Shown: positions 23,535 to 35,600 of the stretch, piece after piece
Position numbering within the stretch: the stretch's first letter is position 1
Layout of the letters: each line of letters begins with the position of its first letter
Position numbers and translations under genes: made by a program
The notes under the pieces: generated by a model
Seen by the model: only the letters and a program-made list of their open reading frames with translations
What the model was told of the DNA's origin: nothing
The model's database searches: none
Assembly: GCA_963682175.1 (NCBI GenBank)
Contig: OY821789.1
Location: forward strand, 3,596,001-3,660,000
Source: Triglochin maritima
Taxonomy: Eukaryota; Streptophyta; Magnoliopsida; Alismatales; Juncaginaceae
Length of the DNA stretch: 64,000 bases
Direction of reading: 5' to 3'

Positions 23535-23543
23535 TTTTTTTAA
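23535..23543 (+). repeat. MULE-1 target site duplication, right
   Basis: TTTTTTTAA directly right of the element, matching 7013-7021. It is followed by a CT microsatellite and a TGACGTAA-type box (reading minus), probably the displaced promoter of the RING gene. Confidence 0.6.
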
Positions 23544-23582
23544 TTCTCTCTCTCTCTCTCTCTCCAATGATTACGTCATAAA

Positions 23583-23612
23583 ATATTAAGGAAGGAGGGA
23601 CTTCCTTAATAT
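23583..23612. repeat. perfect 12-bp inverted repeat
   Basis: ATATTAAGGAAG, a six-base loop, then CTTCCTTAATAT. Confidence 0.8.
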
Positions 23613-24709
23613 GAAATTGTATTTTGGGTGAGTAACGCGGCTTTCTCGAATTCATGCCTAATTCAAGTTTTGAAATTGTATTTTGTAACTCCTTATTAGT
23701 CGACTTACCTTTTACGATTAACATTGATGGTAAACATACATACACCAAGTAATACATTTTCAAGAATGATGTAAAATAACGTAATTTTTTCATGTACGGA
23801 TGATATGAAGAGGACATAATTAGGATGGATCTTGGAACACAATTACATGGGTTTGTTTTAACATAGTTAGTTGATAATACATGAGTTTGTTGTAACGTGG
23901 TGAATATATTAATAATTTTCCTATGACATACACCAAATAGTTTACTTTCAAGAATGATGTATATTAAGGATTGTGAATGTTGTAACAAAGTTGGGCTGAA
24001 ATGTTGCATATATCAATATGTAGCCAACTACTCAAATGGACATCATATTAAGAAGTCAAATTAAAGAAGATCAAAGTCAAGTCAAGTTGAGGTCCAACTA
24101 CTTAAATAGATTTAAAAATGAAGGTATCATAGGCAATAACAAGTCAAGTATATAAAAAATAAATAGATGCATAGCAGTGCACACTACGGTGTCTAACTAG
24201 AGATTTAAGAGTGGTAGAAGCTCAAAACAAAGTTTGATAATTTCACAAATTAGGCAGAAAAGAAGGGTGTGGGTGCAAAAGAGCGAAGATGGGTGGGCGT
24301 TGGTGCGGGCGGATGAATAAAAAAGGGTCGTCCTGATCGGATAAAATATTACGCCACGTGGCGCTCTACCACTCAAGCTCCTATGGACCATCTCACTCGA
24401 ATCATTCCCGAATCTTTCTACGTTCACCCCAAATATACTTTCATGTTTTCAATTTAAGTATAAAAGACATATATTTTGACATGTTTCTGAAATTTTCTTT
24501 CCAAAATCTTTACATGATTTGATATGTGGTAGAATCTTAATGTTTCGACTCTTGCAAAAAAAAAAAAACAATTTTACATTTGATCAATCTTCTTTCAACT
24601 ATGACTAATATTTACATAAAGACATCTAAAGGTAAAAATGTACATTCCTAAAATTTGATTAAAATTCTTGAAAAACTGAGCTTTTCAAATATCTGAGTAT
24701 GAGTTTAGA

Positions 24710-24782
24710 GTGTTTGGATGTTGGATAGAAAAAAATAAGATTATTATCGAATTTGACCGATAAAATTCAACATCCAAATACT
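24710..24782. repeat. short inverted repeat, possible MITE remnant
   Basis: GTGTTTGGATGTTG and its near-complement CAACATCCAAATAC enclose about 45 bp. Not assigned to a family. Confidence 0.4.
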
Positions 24783-25142
24783 ACCGTATTTAACTTTGTG
24801 TGAGTGGTTTGTCAGATTTTTTTTGTTGTAAAAGTGGTTTGTAAGAGATTATTAGATTTGACTTGTTGACTTGAAAGTTCATGCAGAGGTACGAGAAGTC
24901 ATCAAAAGTCTAAAAGAATATCATTAAAAGTATATGAATTGCACACTTATGAGTTTTGTGACGAAATTCGAAACAAGGCATCAATAAGTTAACCCATTTT
25001 CATTAACAATAGCTTTAGAAATATAAATAAAATAATTTCAAGGGCTTTCTTCTAAGTAATGACATCCTAAGAGCATATACCAATGCCAAGAAAAAAAGGT
25101 TGACAAATAGTCCATATGTTTGATGGTGAAACCGTCTAAAGG

Positions 25143-25250
25143 TAATTCATATTTATCCAAATCTTTATAGCATAATTAAATTTTGTGATAAGGTCAAATG
25201 TAACTCATATTTATCCAAACTTTATAGCATAATTAAATTTTGTGATAAGG
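25143..25250. repeat. tandem duplication, 58-bp period
   Basis: Two copies of about 50 bp (25143-25193, 25201-25250) share ATTTATCCAAA, TTTATAGCATAATTAAATTT and GTGATAAGG. Confidence 0.85.
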
Positions 25251-28200
25251 TTTACTAGACATCAAACAATCGGACCAAAATACCAAGTCCATTGACTAAT
25301 AAAAAAACGAAGCCCATTAAGAGTCCAATACTTCAGGTCCAAACAAGTGACATTTCCATGGACTCTCAGCCCGGGGAATGAATATTAGTTAGAAAGTGGA
25401 GCTCTTAAGAAGATTCCAAACATGTGTCAGGAATCGAAATGGCAGTGGCAAAAGACAACCACTTGACTTAAGGGTCGGAGTGAGGCTCGCACATTTACTA
25501 GTGGCCAATGGCTCACAACACAACAGTGGTACAAGTTGGTCTCATCTCTTCCTTGTCCAGGTCAGTCCAATCGCATGTGAGTGACTTACGTTCTCTAATG
25601 TTCCCCAACAGGAGGGATCTGAATCATCAGATCCTAAATTGTTTGGATCAATCGATACGAATTCTGGCTCTGTGATCTCCAGATAAGCAAGTTATTGTGT
25701 CATGTTCTTTCTGCATAAATAATGGGCGTGTAGTGAAGTACAACTTCGGCTTTTGACTCTCGGAATTCAGTGTTATCCTTTCAGTTTTACTGGTATTAAT
25801 AACCAACGAAATAATCGTTTTCGTTTTGCTTTGGTTAGTTGTTGGACTAGTGAGATTGGTATGGCCATTGGCTTATCTGTATATACTTGTAAAGCTACAC
25901 GATAAATAGTTTACAAAGATCATAATCAGTTAGTCGGTAATTGTACTCATAGTCAACAGATGCCCATCATGGTCGTCAATATATCTACCTTCAGAGGGAC
26001 GTATATATATTCCTCAAACTCGAAAAGCATCTTCACTTTATTTCCCATTTTAATTCATCCATAGTCGCTAATTACCGTGAAGTCCAATCTGAACGTAAAT
26101 AGGAAAAGCTGCATGCAATAATATATCCAGCGTTGAGACGAGTCGGGTTTTTTTAATTCAAATAGTGTAAAGTCTAAAGATTAGAGTAAGGTCTAGTATA
26201 TTTGACAACCACGCATAGCTCCAATAAAGCCTCTAATGAAATGAACTTTAATTTGATCTTATGTAGCATGTAGGCTTCCAGTTGTTGTTTTATAATACTA
26301 TTCCTTCTACGTAGTAACATATATTTAGTCTGTAGACTAATCTAATTTATGGTTACAGATCACTAACAGTGTGATGACTGACGGCAAAAACTTTGGAGTC
26401 CTACAACTATGAAACTCATGGCAACGGTCTAATGACAACCATAATCATTACATTCATTTATCCATACGTACACGGAATGCAGTTGGCATCAACTACACCA
26501 ACCCCATTAGTCCACTACAAATTATACATTTTTGCACATAACGCAAAGAAAGGCATGACACACATTAATTTAGTAACCAAAAACTAACACAAGATTAGAC
26601 ACGAGTTAGGAATTACAAGCAGTCCATCCATTATCCACTTCGGGATCTCTAATTAATAACGTACCCAAGTTTCAAAAACATATTATCCAAGCAAAGACAC
26701 CTAGTCTAGTCTGGCCCCTAGAAGCATAGGTAGCCCTCATTTTGATGGCAAACCAATTAATTACTCTCCACTCTCATCCAGCCAGCAGAGGCAGAGTGGT
26801 GCAGTAATGGCAGCAGCAGCAGCAGCAACCCAGAAAGGGACTAAGACCAAACGAGGCAAGGCTGAACCAAAGGAGAAAGCAGATGTTTAGCTTTCCCAAT
26901 ATGCCTCAGGGGCACTGCTGAGGAGATTACCGGTGATGCTTGAATTGGAGTAAAGGTGGAAGTGGGACAATGAGAGAGAGAAAGGAGAATCTTGGTTAGA
27001 TAGATAGTGAGTAAAAATATAAAAAAAAAGTGTATTTGGTTTTGTTTTATTGGTTTGGCCGAGGTGCCCCGGGTTGCCCGGGCTTTTCTTTTGCTGGGTA
27101 ATGAGCCTCCTCGGGCACCGTGTCCGGGCACTTTTTAGGAAATTTGCAGAAAATATCACTGTTCCATTCTACCCAATTTATAATTTATTCCTTTGCACAC
27201 GCGTTTTCTTGACTTCCTACTCTCATTTGTGTTTGTATTTCTCAATTTAAATATAACTGTCGCTTATAGGTTTTAATTCGACCTAACGTATTGAGTATTA
27301 CATTTTTGTTATAATTTTGCGTTAAATAGTTTTAGTTTGACATGATTATATTGATTTGCTTTTATATATAGCAAACATCATTTTGTCCTTGCACTAAAAA
27401 TTTGCATTCTTGTGTGGTTCGGAGCCTTTCTTGTGGAGTGATCTCTAATGAAAACTTGTTAAGAGAAAAATTCTAACATGCTTACAATTTACCAGTAGAT
27501 GTATGCGCATGATGCAATTGTCACGCACTTATATTGACCTTTTCATGTATTTCTTTTCTGCAAACAACAGCTAGATTTTCTGCTTTCGTAAGAGAAATAT
27601 GTTAGATTGCCTTGTGCATAATATTTTAACTCAACTTGGGGTTGATATCAAGACAGACGAAACTGCATACAACTATAACTGCGGTTTAATGTCAAAAACA
27701 GATAAAACTGTAGAGATATAATGAGAGCAGTGACTTGCTCATTTATTCTCATGGTCTCAGACAAACAGTGGATGTATATAGTCACCTACACTAACCATAG
27801 CCATTAGCCACCCATCACTAGGCATGTGAACAACAACATCCGGTATGGTTATACTTATATCTACATTAGAAGATTACATTAGGTAGAAAAAAACCAAAGT
27901 GGGCACGAAACTAAGCTAAACCTGAAAGATCCTAAGAAGACAAAAGAGAAAGCCTCAAAAGTTGCAACTTTAAGCGTTGCCTCCCATCACACCTATCCCT
28001 GTCCTGTTTGTTCTAGCTTTAGGTGTAAGTTGAGGACTACGTGAGTAAATGCCACACATGGTTGCTCTGATCTTCCCAAGACTTGGAGTTGAGGTGGGGA
28101 GGCATGGCCACTTGCCCTGTGTTGACGCGCGCAGTGGCATGGCAGGAAAGCCCAGTTGTTTGGTGCCCAATCAATATGCCAAAGTACCACCAACAGTGCA

Positions 28201-31200
28201 ACACTACTGGTCGTCGCAGGCTTAGGTTCGGTCCTCAATTGCACACACAAATGTCTGGTGCATTGGTGATGGCCAGACCATAGAACCGACCTTTGAGACT
28301 TGAGGGTTTAGTTTGTAGGTGCATGTTTGTTTAGAATTTAAGATGTGATTCTTTTCAAGTGTGTGATTGGTAACGAAGTGGAAGATTGGACAAATGACTT
28401 TCGGGTGAATAGTATACGGTCGGAAACTTTTTTTATCAAAAAAATGCAGCTGAATTAAGTTCCAATTGAAAATTTATGTTACGGATATTAAGTTTGTATG
28501 AATAAGATTTTTTGTGTGCTCCATGCTAAAACTGAACAAAATTAAAGAATTTTAGTTTTGAACTTTCTTTACACTTTTTCCAAACCAATAACTCCTAGAT
28601 CAAATCAGAATTAATCTTTAAGTACTCACGTACGTACGTCGATGAAAACGTGCTCAGCGCGCATATTTACTTTGTAGATGTAATTAAGAAGTAAATATAA
28701 TGTCTTACAAAATATTTTACCAGTTGATAGGGAATTTACGTCCTAATAGAGTCGATTCCATTCTTTAATATAGTTTTAAATAGAGAAATAAATTCAGCGC
28801 AAGATAAGATAATCTGTCACTTCTACTTCAAAGCTAACTTTACTATCTAACTTCAAATCTCTTTCACAAAGCTAGACCTTTCATCTATCTCGATGTGAGA
28901 TGATGAACTCTTCAAAACATCTTCAGAGGAAAGATCCAAATAAATGAGCCTTCATACAAAAATCCTGTGGTGGGGGAGAAGAAGACAGGAAACATAGAAA
29001 GACAGGAAACATCTCCCAGAAAAGCAGAACGGCTACGATCACAAGTATTTCAATATGAGTGAGAGTGGCAAGTTTGGTTTGACGTTAATTTGTGCTGGTT
29101 TGGACACAAACAATGGAACAACAGTACAAAACTCCGCTGACCCACCATGCAAGAGCACATACATATGTATGCCCACGTTCTTGTATAGGATTCTATTTGT
29201 GTTTATGTTTTCGACCCACACTCTTCGGCAGATAAATAGTATGAATCAGGAGCGATTATTACCTCAATAATGGTCATGTGGGTTCTTGTTTGTTTACAGG
29301 CTTGCATTGCAATATAAGTGACGTCTTACCTTGATATTCACTGTTTAGGTGCTATTGTAAAAGAGTTCATCGTGCAGGAAGTAAATGCTGTGCTCGTGGA
29401 TCAAAAAAAAAAAAAAAGGAATACCAAAATTTGGTAATACCACTTTTGTAATTAACTTGACCATGAACCTATTTTTGTGGAATTACATGGGTTAAATTAT
29501 CGAAATACTAGAGGTCTCAAACACTGACAATCGATTACACGATTAATTCAATATTATATATTTATCAACTGAGCTAGTCCAGTTGGTTAGTCATTCAGGT
29601 CATTTTTTGATTTTATCTACTGTAACACACCCTATTTTGAATCCCAATTACATGTAATTCACTAATTGAGATTAGATTTGTGGTCTTGATCATCTCAATA
29701 TAATAATCTCTTAACTGAGCTGACCACAGTGATCGATCAATCATGCAAGTCGTGAACTCACTTTTTTTTGGGGGTAAACTATCGTTCTAAACGTCATGCA
29801 TTGCCAATTTGATGCTACAAATAACATTAACATATCCCCTCCTTTTTTATGTGTATGCATCCAGTACGTGGCAGGTGAAATTTTCACGGCCAACCGATTT
29901 TACATATCCCTCATCAAAGTAACAATATTGAACTTGTATGACTTTGGTGGCACATTAATAGTTAATACCAATTAAGGAGAAAAAAATCAAAACAATGATG
30001 AAAAAATAAAAAAATATGCAAAATATTGGAGTTACGGAAATAATCGGCAAAATATAAATCTAATAGTAGAGTTACCGTTTACAAAACTAGAAAAGGGTAA
30101 CTCTAATGTGTTTTTTATTTATTCGTGTTCTTAGAAATTATGCATTTAAAGTTACAAAACGTTGAACTCAATTTCAACATGATAAAAAAATATTTGGGTT
30201 TTGATAACATATTCACGTTTCTCTACTTTTTGTAATCAATTCAAGTACCACATTGATAAAGTTTCGTTGATTTTTAAAATTGATTTTTTTTAATTTTCAA
30301 TTAGATATTTCAACAAAATTATGGAAAATTGGTAATTGTATTTAAAAATAAAAAGATGAAGAATCCGATTTTGTGATTAAAATAACAAAAAAAATCATAA
30401 GATTATGTGTTAAAGTCATTTTTTTATTAAACTGAATGCATGTCTTTATAGCAAATTAATTCAAAAAAAGACCAAAACACAAATAAAAGAAAAAAACTCT
30501 AATATGAGAATAACATATCTACCCCAAAATGGTATATTATGGAAAAAAGTTAGAAAATTTCCAACCCAAAATAGTATATTCTTGTGAGAATAACAAACAT
30601 CCACTTTCCTCTTAGATGCACGACATGATAAAATTTCTTATAGACTACTATTTTTCTTGTCCAGTGTTAATATAGTTCCACATAAGCTCTGGTGGTTGCC
30701 TAACCGTCCAAATTTACATCAATGGTTCCATGAATTAGTGTCACGTGATCCAGCATGCTGTGTTCTTTGCAGTGGTTTGCTTAGTTAGCTGAGAAGTGCA
30801 GTTTTATTATCGCCGACTATTTGGTTTTGGGATGATGTGTCTCAAAGATTAATATGGGAATTGATCTTGAAGCCGAATTATTTGATCAAAGGGTGACGAA
30901 CCCAAAAGCAAATATGATATAATATTATACTTGAACAGAACAATAATTCTACGTTTATATCATGTTTGATACACGACTTAAGGAGAGAAATTGAACGAAT
31001 GGTTACAATAAAAACTTGACAAACAACTAACTCTTAATTTTGGGAAGAAATAGAGAGAATTCGTACATGTGATTTTTATTTTTTTTGGGATCAAAATCCC
31101 TCACTATTTGTTTCAACAAACAAACCCTAGCTTGTTTTCCAATGAATAATATCACTGATGTTGGGCTAAGACACTTTAATGTAGTATATTTATTATATTT

Positions 31201-31712
31201 AATATTAGCATGATAATATGTAATGATATTTATTTGGCCACACATAAGTACGGGTGTAAACGAGTGGAGTCGAACGAAATTTCGAGTCATAAGTATTATC
31301 CTATGTTATTAACAAATATAATTTTTTATTTATGAATTGAGTAATAAAAAATTCAAACGAACTATTGAGTCGATCATCGAAAAATTTCAAGTTCGAGCGG
31401 CTTGTTACCGAACCAAGTTTAAAGATTTTTCATCAAAAATCTTCTTTTTTAAGTTAAATTAGAGTTAAATATTTTTCGAGACGAGTTATCAAACCGAACC
31501 AAAATTGAAAACCCTGACATAAGGAAGGTAATTTGGTAATTTCAGCGTGTTTTTTTCTTCTTTTATCTCGGTATCACCCCCAAATGAGATATCGTGTTTG
31601 ATGAGAACTTGTAGATTAATGTTTCAAACTCTTAGTTGAGAGCTCATAATGTCTTACGACACACGATTTTTGATCCATTAATTCTAAGTCTAAAATCGTT
31701 AAAACATGTGTT

Positions 31713-31976
31713 ATGGAGAGTACATTTCAACATTTACTTGTAATTTTTTTTCTTCTCCTTATCATTTTCTCAATCCAAGACGCAACACGATACACTCAAA
31801 AATTAATCCTTAATCTCAACAATTCCGAGATTAACGATTACCAGCAACCAAGCTCACTTGAGTTAGCCGTTGATGAGAAACAAAAACTAGTCCCACACCC
31901 CCCACAACATAGCTTGTTAGATGAGCGAATCATTTCTATCCAAAAACGTCATGTTCAGATCCACCTACTCAACTAA
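31713..31976 (+). CDS. possible small secreted peptide precursor (87 aa)
   Basis: An 87-codon frame begins with a strongly hydrophobic segment (HLLVIFFLLLIIFSI, about residues 7-21) that looks like a signal peptide, followed by a polar remainder. Near the C-terminus KLVPHPPQ faintly recalls a CLE-type motif, but Gly6 and the His/Asn end do not fit. It could instead be a secreted peptide of another family, a decayed copy or a chance frame. No upstream signal or splice evidence helps. Confidence 0.25.
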   Translation: MESTFQHLLVIFFLLLIIFSIQDATRYTQKLILNLNNSEINDYQQPSSLELAVDEKQKLVPHPPQHSLLDERIISIQKRHVQIHLLN

Positions 31977-32132
31977 TTAAGTCTGGGTGCATTCAATGTT
32001 AAACAACCTCAAGTTCGAAACCGCAGCGTATGTATCCGAATCGGAGTGTGTATCGGGAAAAATAGAGTATAATAAAACACATGTCCGTGATCGTTAGTGT
32101 GAGTGTGTGAGTATGAGTTCGTCCGTCAAACC

Positions 32133-32156
32133 AGGAAGGAAGGAAGGAAGGAAGGC
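32133..32156 (+). repeat. GGAA microsatellite
   Basis: Five to six GGAA units upstream of the ARF3 leader. Confidence 0.85.
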
Positions 32157-32354
32157 ATCGAGCAAGAGTGGAACACTCCAATCAATAGTCCACACACATT
32201 AAAATCTACAAACAAGAGGCACGCACGACTCGACAGTCGACAAAGCAAAGCAAAGTCCGGATAGTGAATGATAAAAGGTTCGCAGCAGCCATCACAATTC
32301 ACAATTCACAATTCACAAACAAGTACGGACACCAAACCATACCAATATACCATC

Positions 32355-32356
<2 letters not shown>

Positions 32357-32393
<37 letters not shown>
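32357..32393 (+). repeat. AG microsatellite in the ARF3 5' leader
   Basis: About 18 AG units, 210 bp before the start codon. GA/CT repeats in leaders and core promoters are common in plants. Confidence 0.9.
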
Positions 32394-32395
<2 letters not shown>

Positions 32396-32602
32396 CAAAA
32401 CCCGAACCCAAACACAAACACAACCCAGACAACGACAGAGATTGGCACAGAAGCAGAAACAAAAGACAGAAACAAACCCCAACACAACACCAAAATCCTG
32501 AGATGCAAGCAAGCATGGCACGCCACTCCTCCTCCATGACCACGCCTCCCCTTCCCCTTCTCTGAACCCAACCCAATCCAACCCCGTTTTCCTTTTGGTG
32601 CC

Positions 32603-35600
32603 ATGGGAATAGGAAGAGGAGGAGGAGGCATCGATCTCAACGTCGTGGATGACGAGGACGAGGTTGTTGGGGCTCCAGGGGCGTTTCCGTCTTTTCCGTC
32701 CTCCGCCGTTTGCTTGGAGCTCTGGCACGCCTGCGCTGGCCCCATGGTGTGCCTGCCGACGAAAGGGACTGTGGTCGTGTACTTGCCGCAAGCCCATTTG
32801 GAGGTTGTTGGTGGGGCTGATTTCGGGAAGAAACTTGCCTTCGATGTTCGCCCTCATGTCTTCTGCCGCGTCCTCGATGTCGACCTCCATGTGAGTGAGT
32901 TTTTCGGTTTGTTTTTTATGTGGAAATGGTTGTTTATTGGTGTTGTTTTGTAGGCCGAGGCGGAGACGGACGAGGTCTTTGCTCGCCTCTCTCTGGTGCC
33001 TGAAGACGAGGTTAGGGTTTGTTGTTTGTGGATGTTACACTTTTTTATGGTTATAGTTTGTTCTTCTGCAAAATGTTTTTTTTTCCTTCTTCTTCGGGAC
33101 ACTGATTTTTCTTCCCGAGATTAAAATGCGGTTAAATCTTGTTCTTGGAGTGTTTTCCAAATATGGTTTCATAATCATGTATTCATGTATGAGTTTCAGA
33201 AGTCAGAGTTATTATTTTTAATCTCTCAGTTAAAATGTTATTTTATAGACAAATGTTGTGGTTCCGCTGTTTGGGGTAAATGTGTTAATTGATCCATGGT
33301 TACTTTCGAACTGTGGATTTCGTAATCATGTCTTTTTTTTGTGTGCATATTCTTAAGAGTGATCATTTGAAAGAAAAAAAAGATTAGTGCTTCGGTTTTG
33401 GTCAATTTCATAGTGAAGTTGAATGTATTTCTTCGTTTGTTATGCTTGAGTTTGGTGAATGATTTTTTATCATTATTTCTTTTTCATCATCCAGAATGCA
33501 GAGCACAGGTATGAGATTGACTGTGGGGAGCTGGATGATGTTGCCGGTGGAGATAAATCAGTAGCTATCCCTCATATGTTCTGTAAGACCCTCACTGCCT
33601 CAGACACTAGCACACATGGAGGTTTCTCTGTTCCTCGCCGAGCTGCTGAGGATTGCTTCCCTCCACTGGTAGATACCAGATATATGGCTGTGCATTGATT
33701 TTAGTTCTTGCTTGTTGCATTTATTTTCTGAAGTTAAATTGTTTTGTTTCTTGTTGACGTTTTTTTTGTTCATGACCCATAGGATTACAAGCTCCAGAGA
33801 CCTTCCCAAGATCTTATAGCAAAAGATCTGCATGGAACAGAATGGAGGTTTCGCCACATCTACAGAGGTAGCATTGAAGTATCTATCTTATTGATTTTGG
33901 TGTACATTTAGTTATTTTGCTGTTTGATAATTCACTTTTCTGTCTCAAGGTTCGACTCGTTTTGGTGTCACTTGAGATTTTACCAAGTCCAAGTCAAATC
34001 AGCTCACAAGAATAAGCTAAAACAAACACCCTTTGCAGAAAAACAACACATTTGCATTTAATGTCCATTTATAGCATTTTTTTCAACTTCTAGTCTTTTA
34101 CTTCTCATGGATGTTTAGCATTGTTTTGAGTGGTATGTTATGTTTGATATGATGATAATCATACGTGTTATATTCTCACTTTCCTTTCTAATATTATTTT
34201 TGCACTCACTTTTGCAGGTCAACCTCGCAGACATTTGCTCACCACTGGTTGGAGTGCATTTGTGAACAAGAAGAAGCTGGTTTCTGGGGATGCTGTTCTT
34301 TTTCTTAGGTATAAAGGAGAATACCACAAAATAGTATTGTTGGTTGTACGTGAAATTGCGAATAACCCATTATTAAGAAAAGTTGATTTTAAGTTTATTC
34401 TGGTAACTTAAACAGGGGTGTTGATGGGGAGCTGAGGTTAGGCATCAGGAGAGCCGGGCAACTTACGGACAATGCCCCCAATTCAGTCTTCAGCAAGAGT
34501 TTCAATCCAGACACTCTTCCTGCTTTGGCAAATGCTATAAACATGAAAGACATATTCCAAATATGTTACAACCCAAGGTACCATTTTCTTGAGCTTTAAT
34601 ACAAGATGGATATCTAGTAATATCTAGGCCCGATCAATATGCATTGATACATATGTTTTATTACCGAATCAATTGAAAATTTACAATTGCCATGTTTTTT
34701 ATCGATTGTAGGGGGAGCATGTCAAACTATATTATTCCTTACCATAAGTTCTCTAAGAGTATCAACCAGTCATTTGCCATTGGAACAAGATTCAAAATGA
34801 ATGTTGAAAGTGAAGATGCATCTGAGAGAAGGTATATTACTGTTACGGTAGAAGCTTTGCTTTCAAGTTAATTGAATCCTATCTAACTGTGGGTTTTAAA
34901 TAGATTCAGTGGCTTGATCACTGGAATGGGCGATGTGGACCCAGTAAGATGGCCTGGTTCAAAATGGAGGTGCCTTTTGGTGAGTTTGAACTCTCTGGTG
35001 ACAACCTTCCATTTACCTTTCAAATTGGGTGCATGATCATATTTTTCATAGCTGTATTGCTGAAGCCTGGTTGTATATGTAGTTTTAGCAAGATCATTCT
35101 TCCATGTAAGATTGTGATATGAAGTTCTATCCCTTGAAATTGATTTTACTTGCACTAACTATGTCTGGCTTAGTGAAAAGCATGTATTTTAATTTTGACG
35201 ACTCCTTGGAATCTGAAATTTTATTGAAGGGCTGATTAAAGCTCTTAAGCTTTTGATAATTTAAGTTAACAATGAGTAATTGAGCATTTACTTTAATGGT
35301 TTTAATTTTAAAATCCCACATGTCCTTTTCATTTGGTTTCATGCATGTAAGGTCAACAATAGATGCCATATTTCTTATTGGACAACTTATGGAGAGGTAT
35401 AGAGAACAAAAGAATGATCTACATATGGTTTTTATTGATTTAGAAAAGACATATGATAGAGTTCCAAAAAATGTTATATGGTGGGTCCTTGAGAAAAAGA
35501 AAGTATCAACAAAATATGTTAATTTAATTAAAGATATATATGAAGGAGTTGAAACTAGCATTAGAATTTGTGATGGTGTGACTAAAGCTTTTCCGATTAA

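Larger units (their letters stand above)
23544..31712. other. 8 kb intergenic region, no clear gene
   Basis: AT-rich DNA with scattered short frames that show no recognisable domain. The first part (23544-23580) has a CT microsatellite and a TGACGTAA-like box (on minus) and may be the displaced RING promoter. About 26770-27130 is CT-rich when read on minus and could be a transcribed leader or non-coding RNA. 27970-28290 has several overlapping short frames without a match I recognise. Around 31240-31500 is a degenerate GTAAACGAG / CCGAACC-rich stretch that may be an old MITE. Confidence 0.5.

Noticed and set aside
27970..28290. Overlapping short frames on both strands
   Set aside because: No recognisable domain, no splice context and no consistent frame.
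31900..31930. CLE-like motif KLVPHPPQ in the small secreted frame
   Set aside because: The central Gly and the terminal His/Asn of the CLE motif are missing, so the family cannot be claimed.
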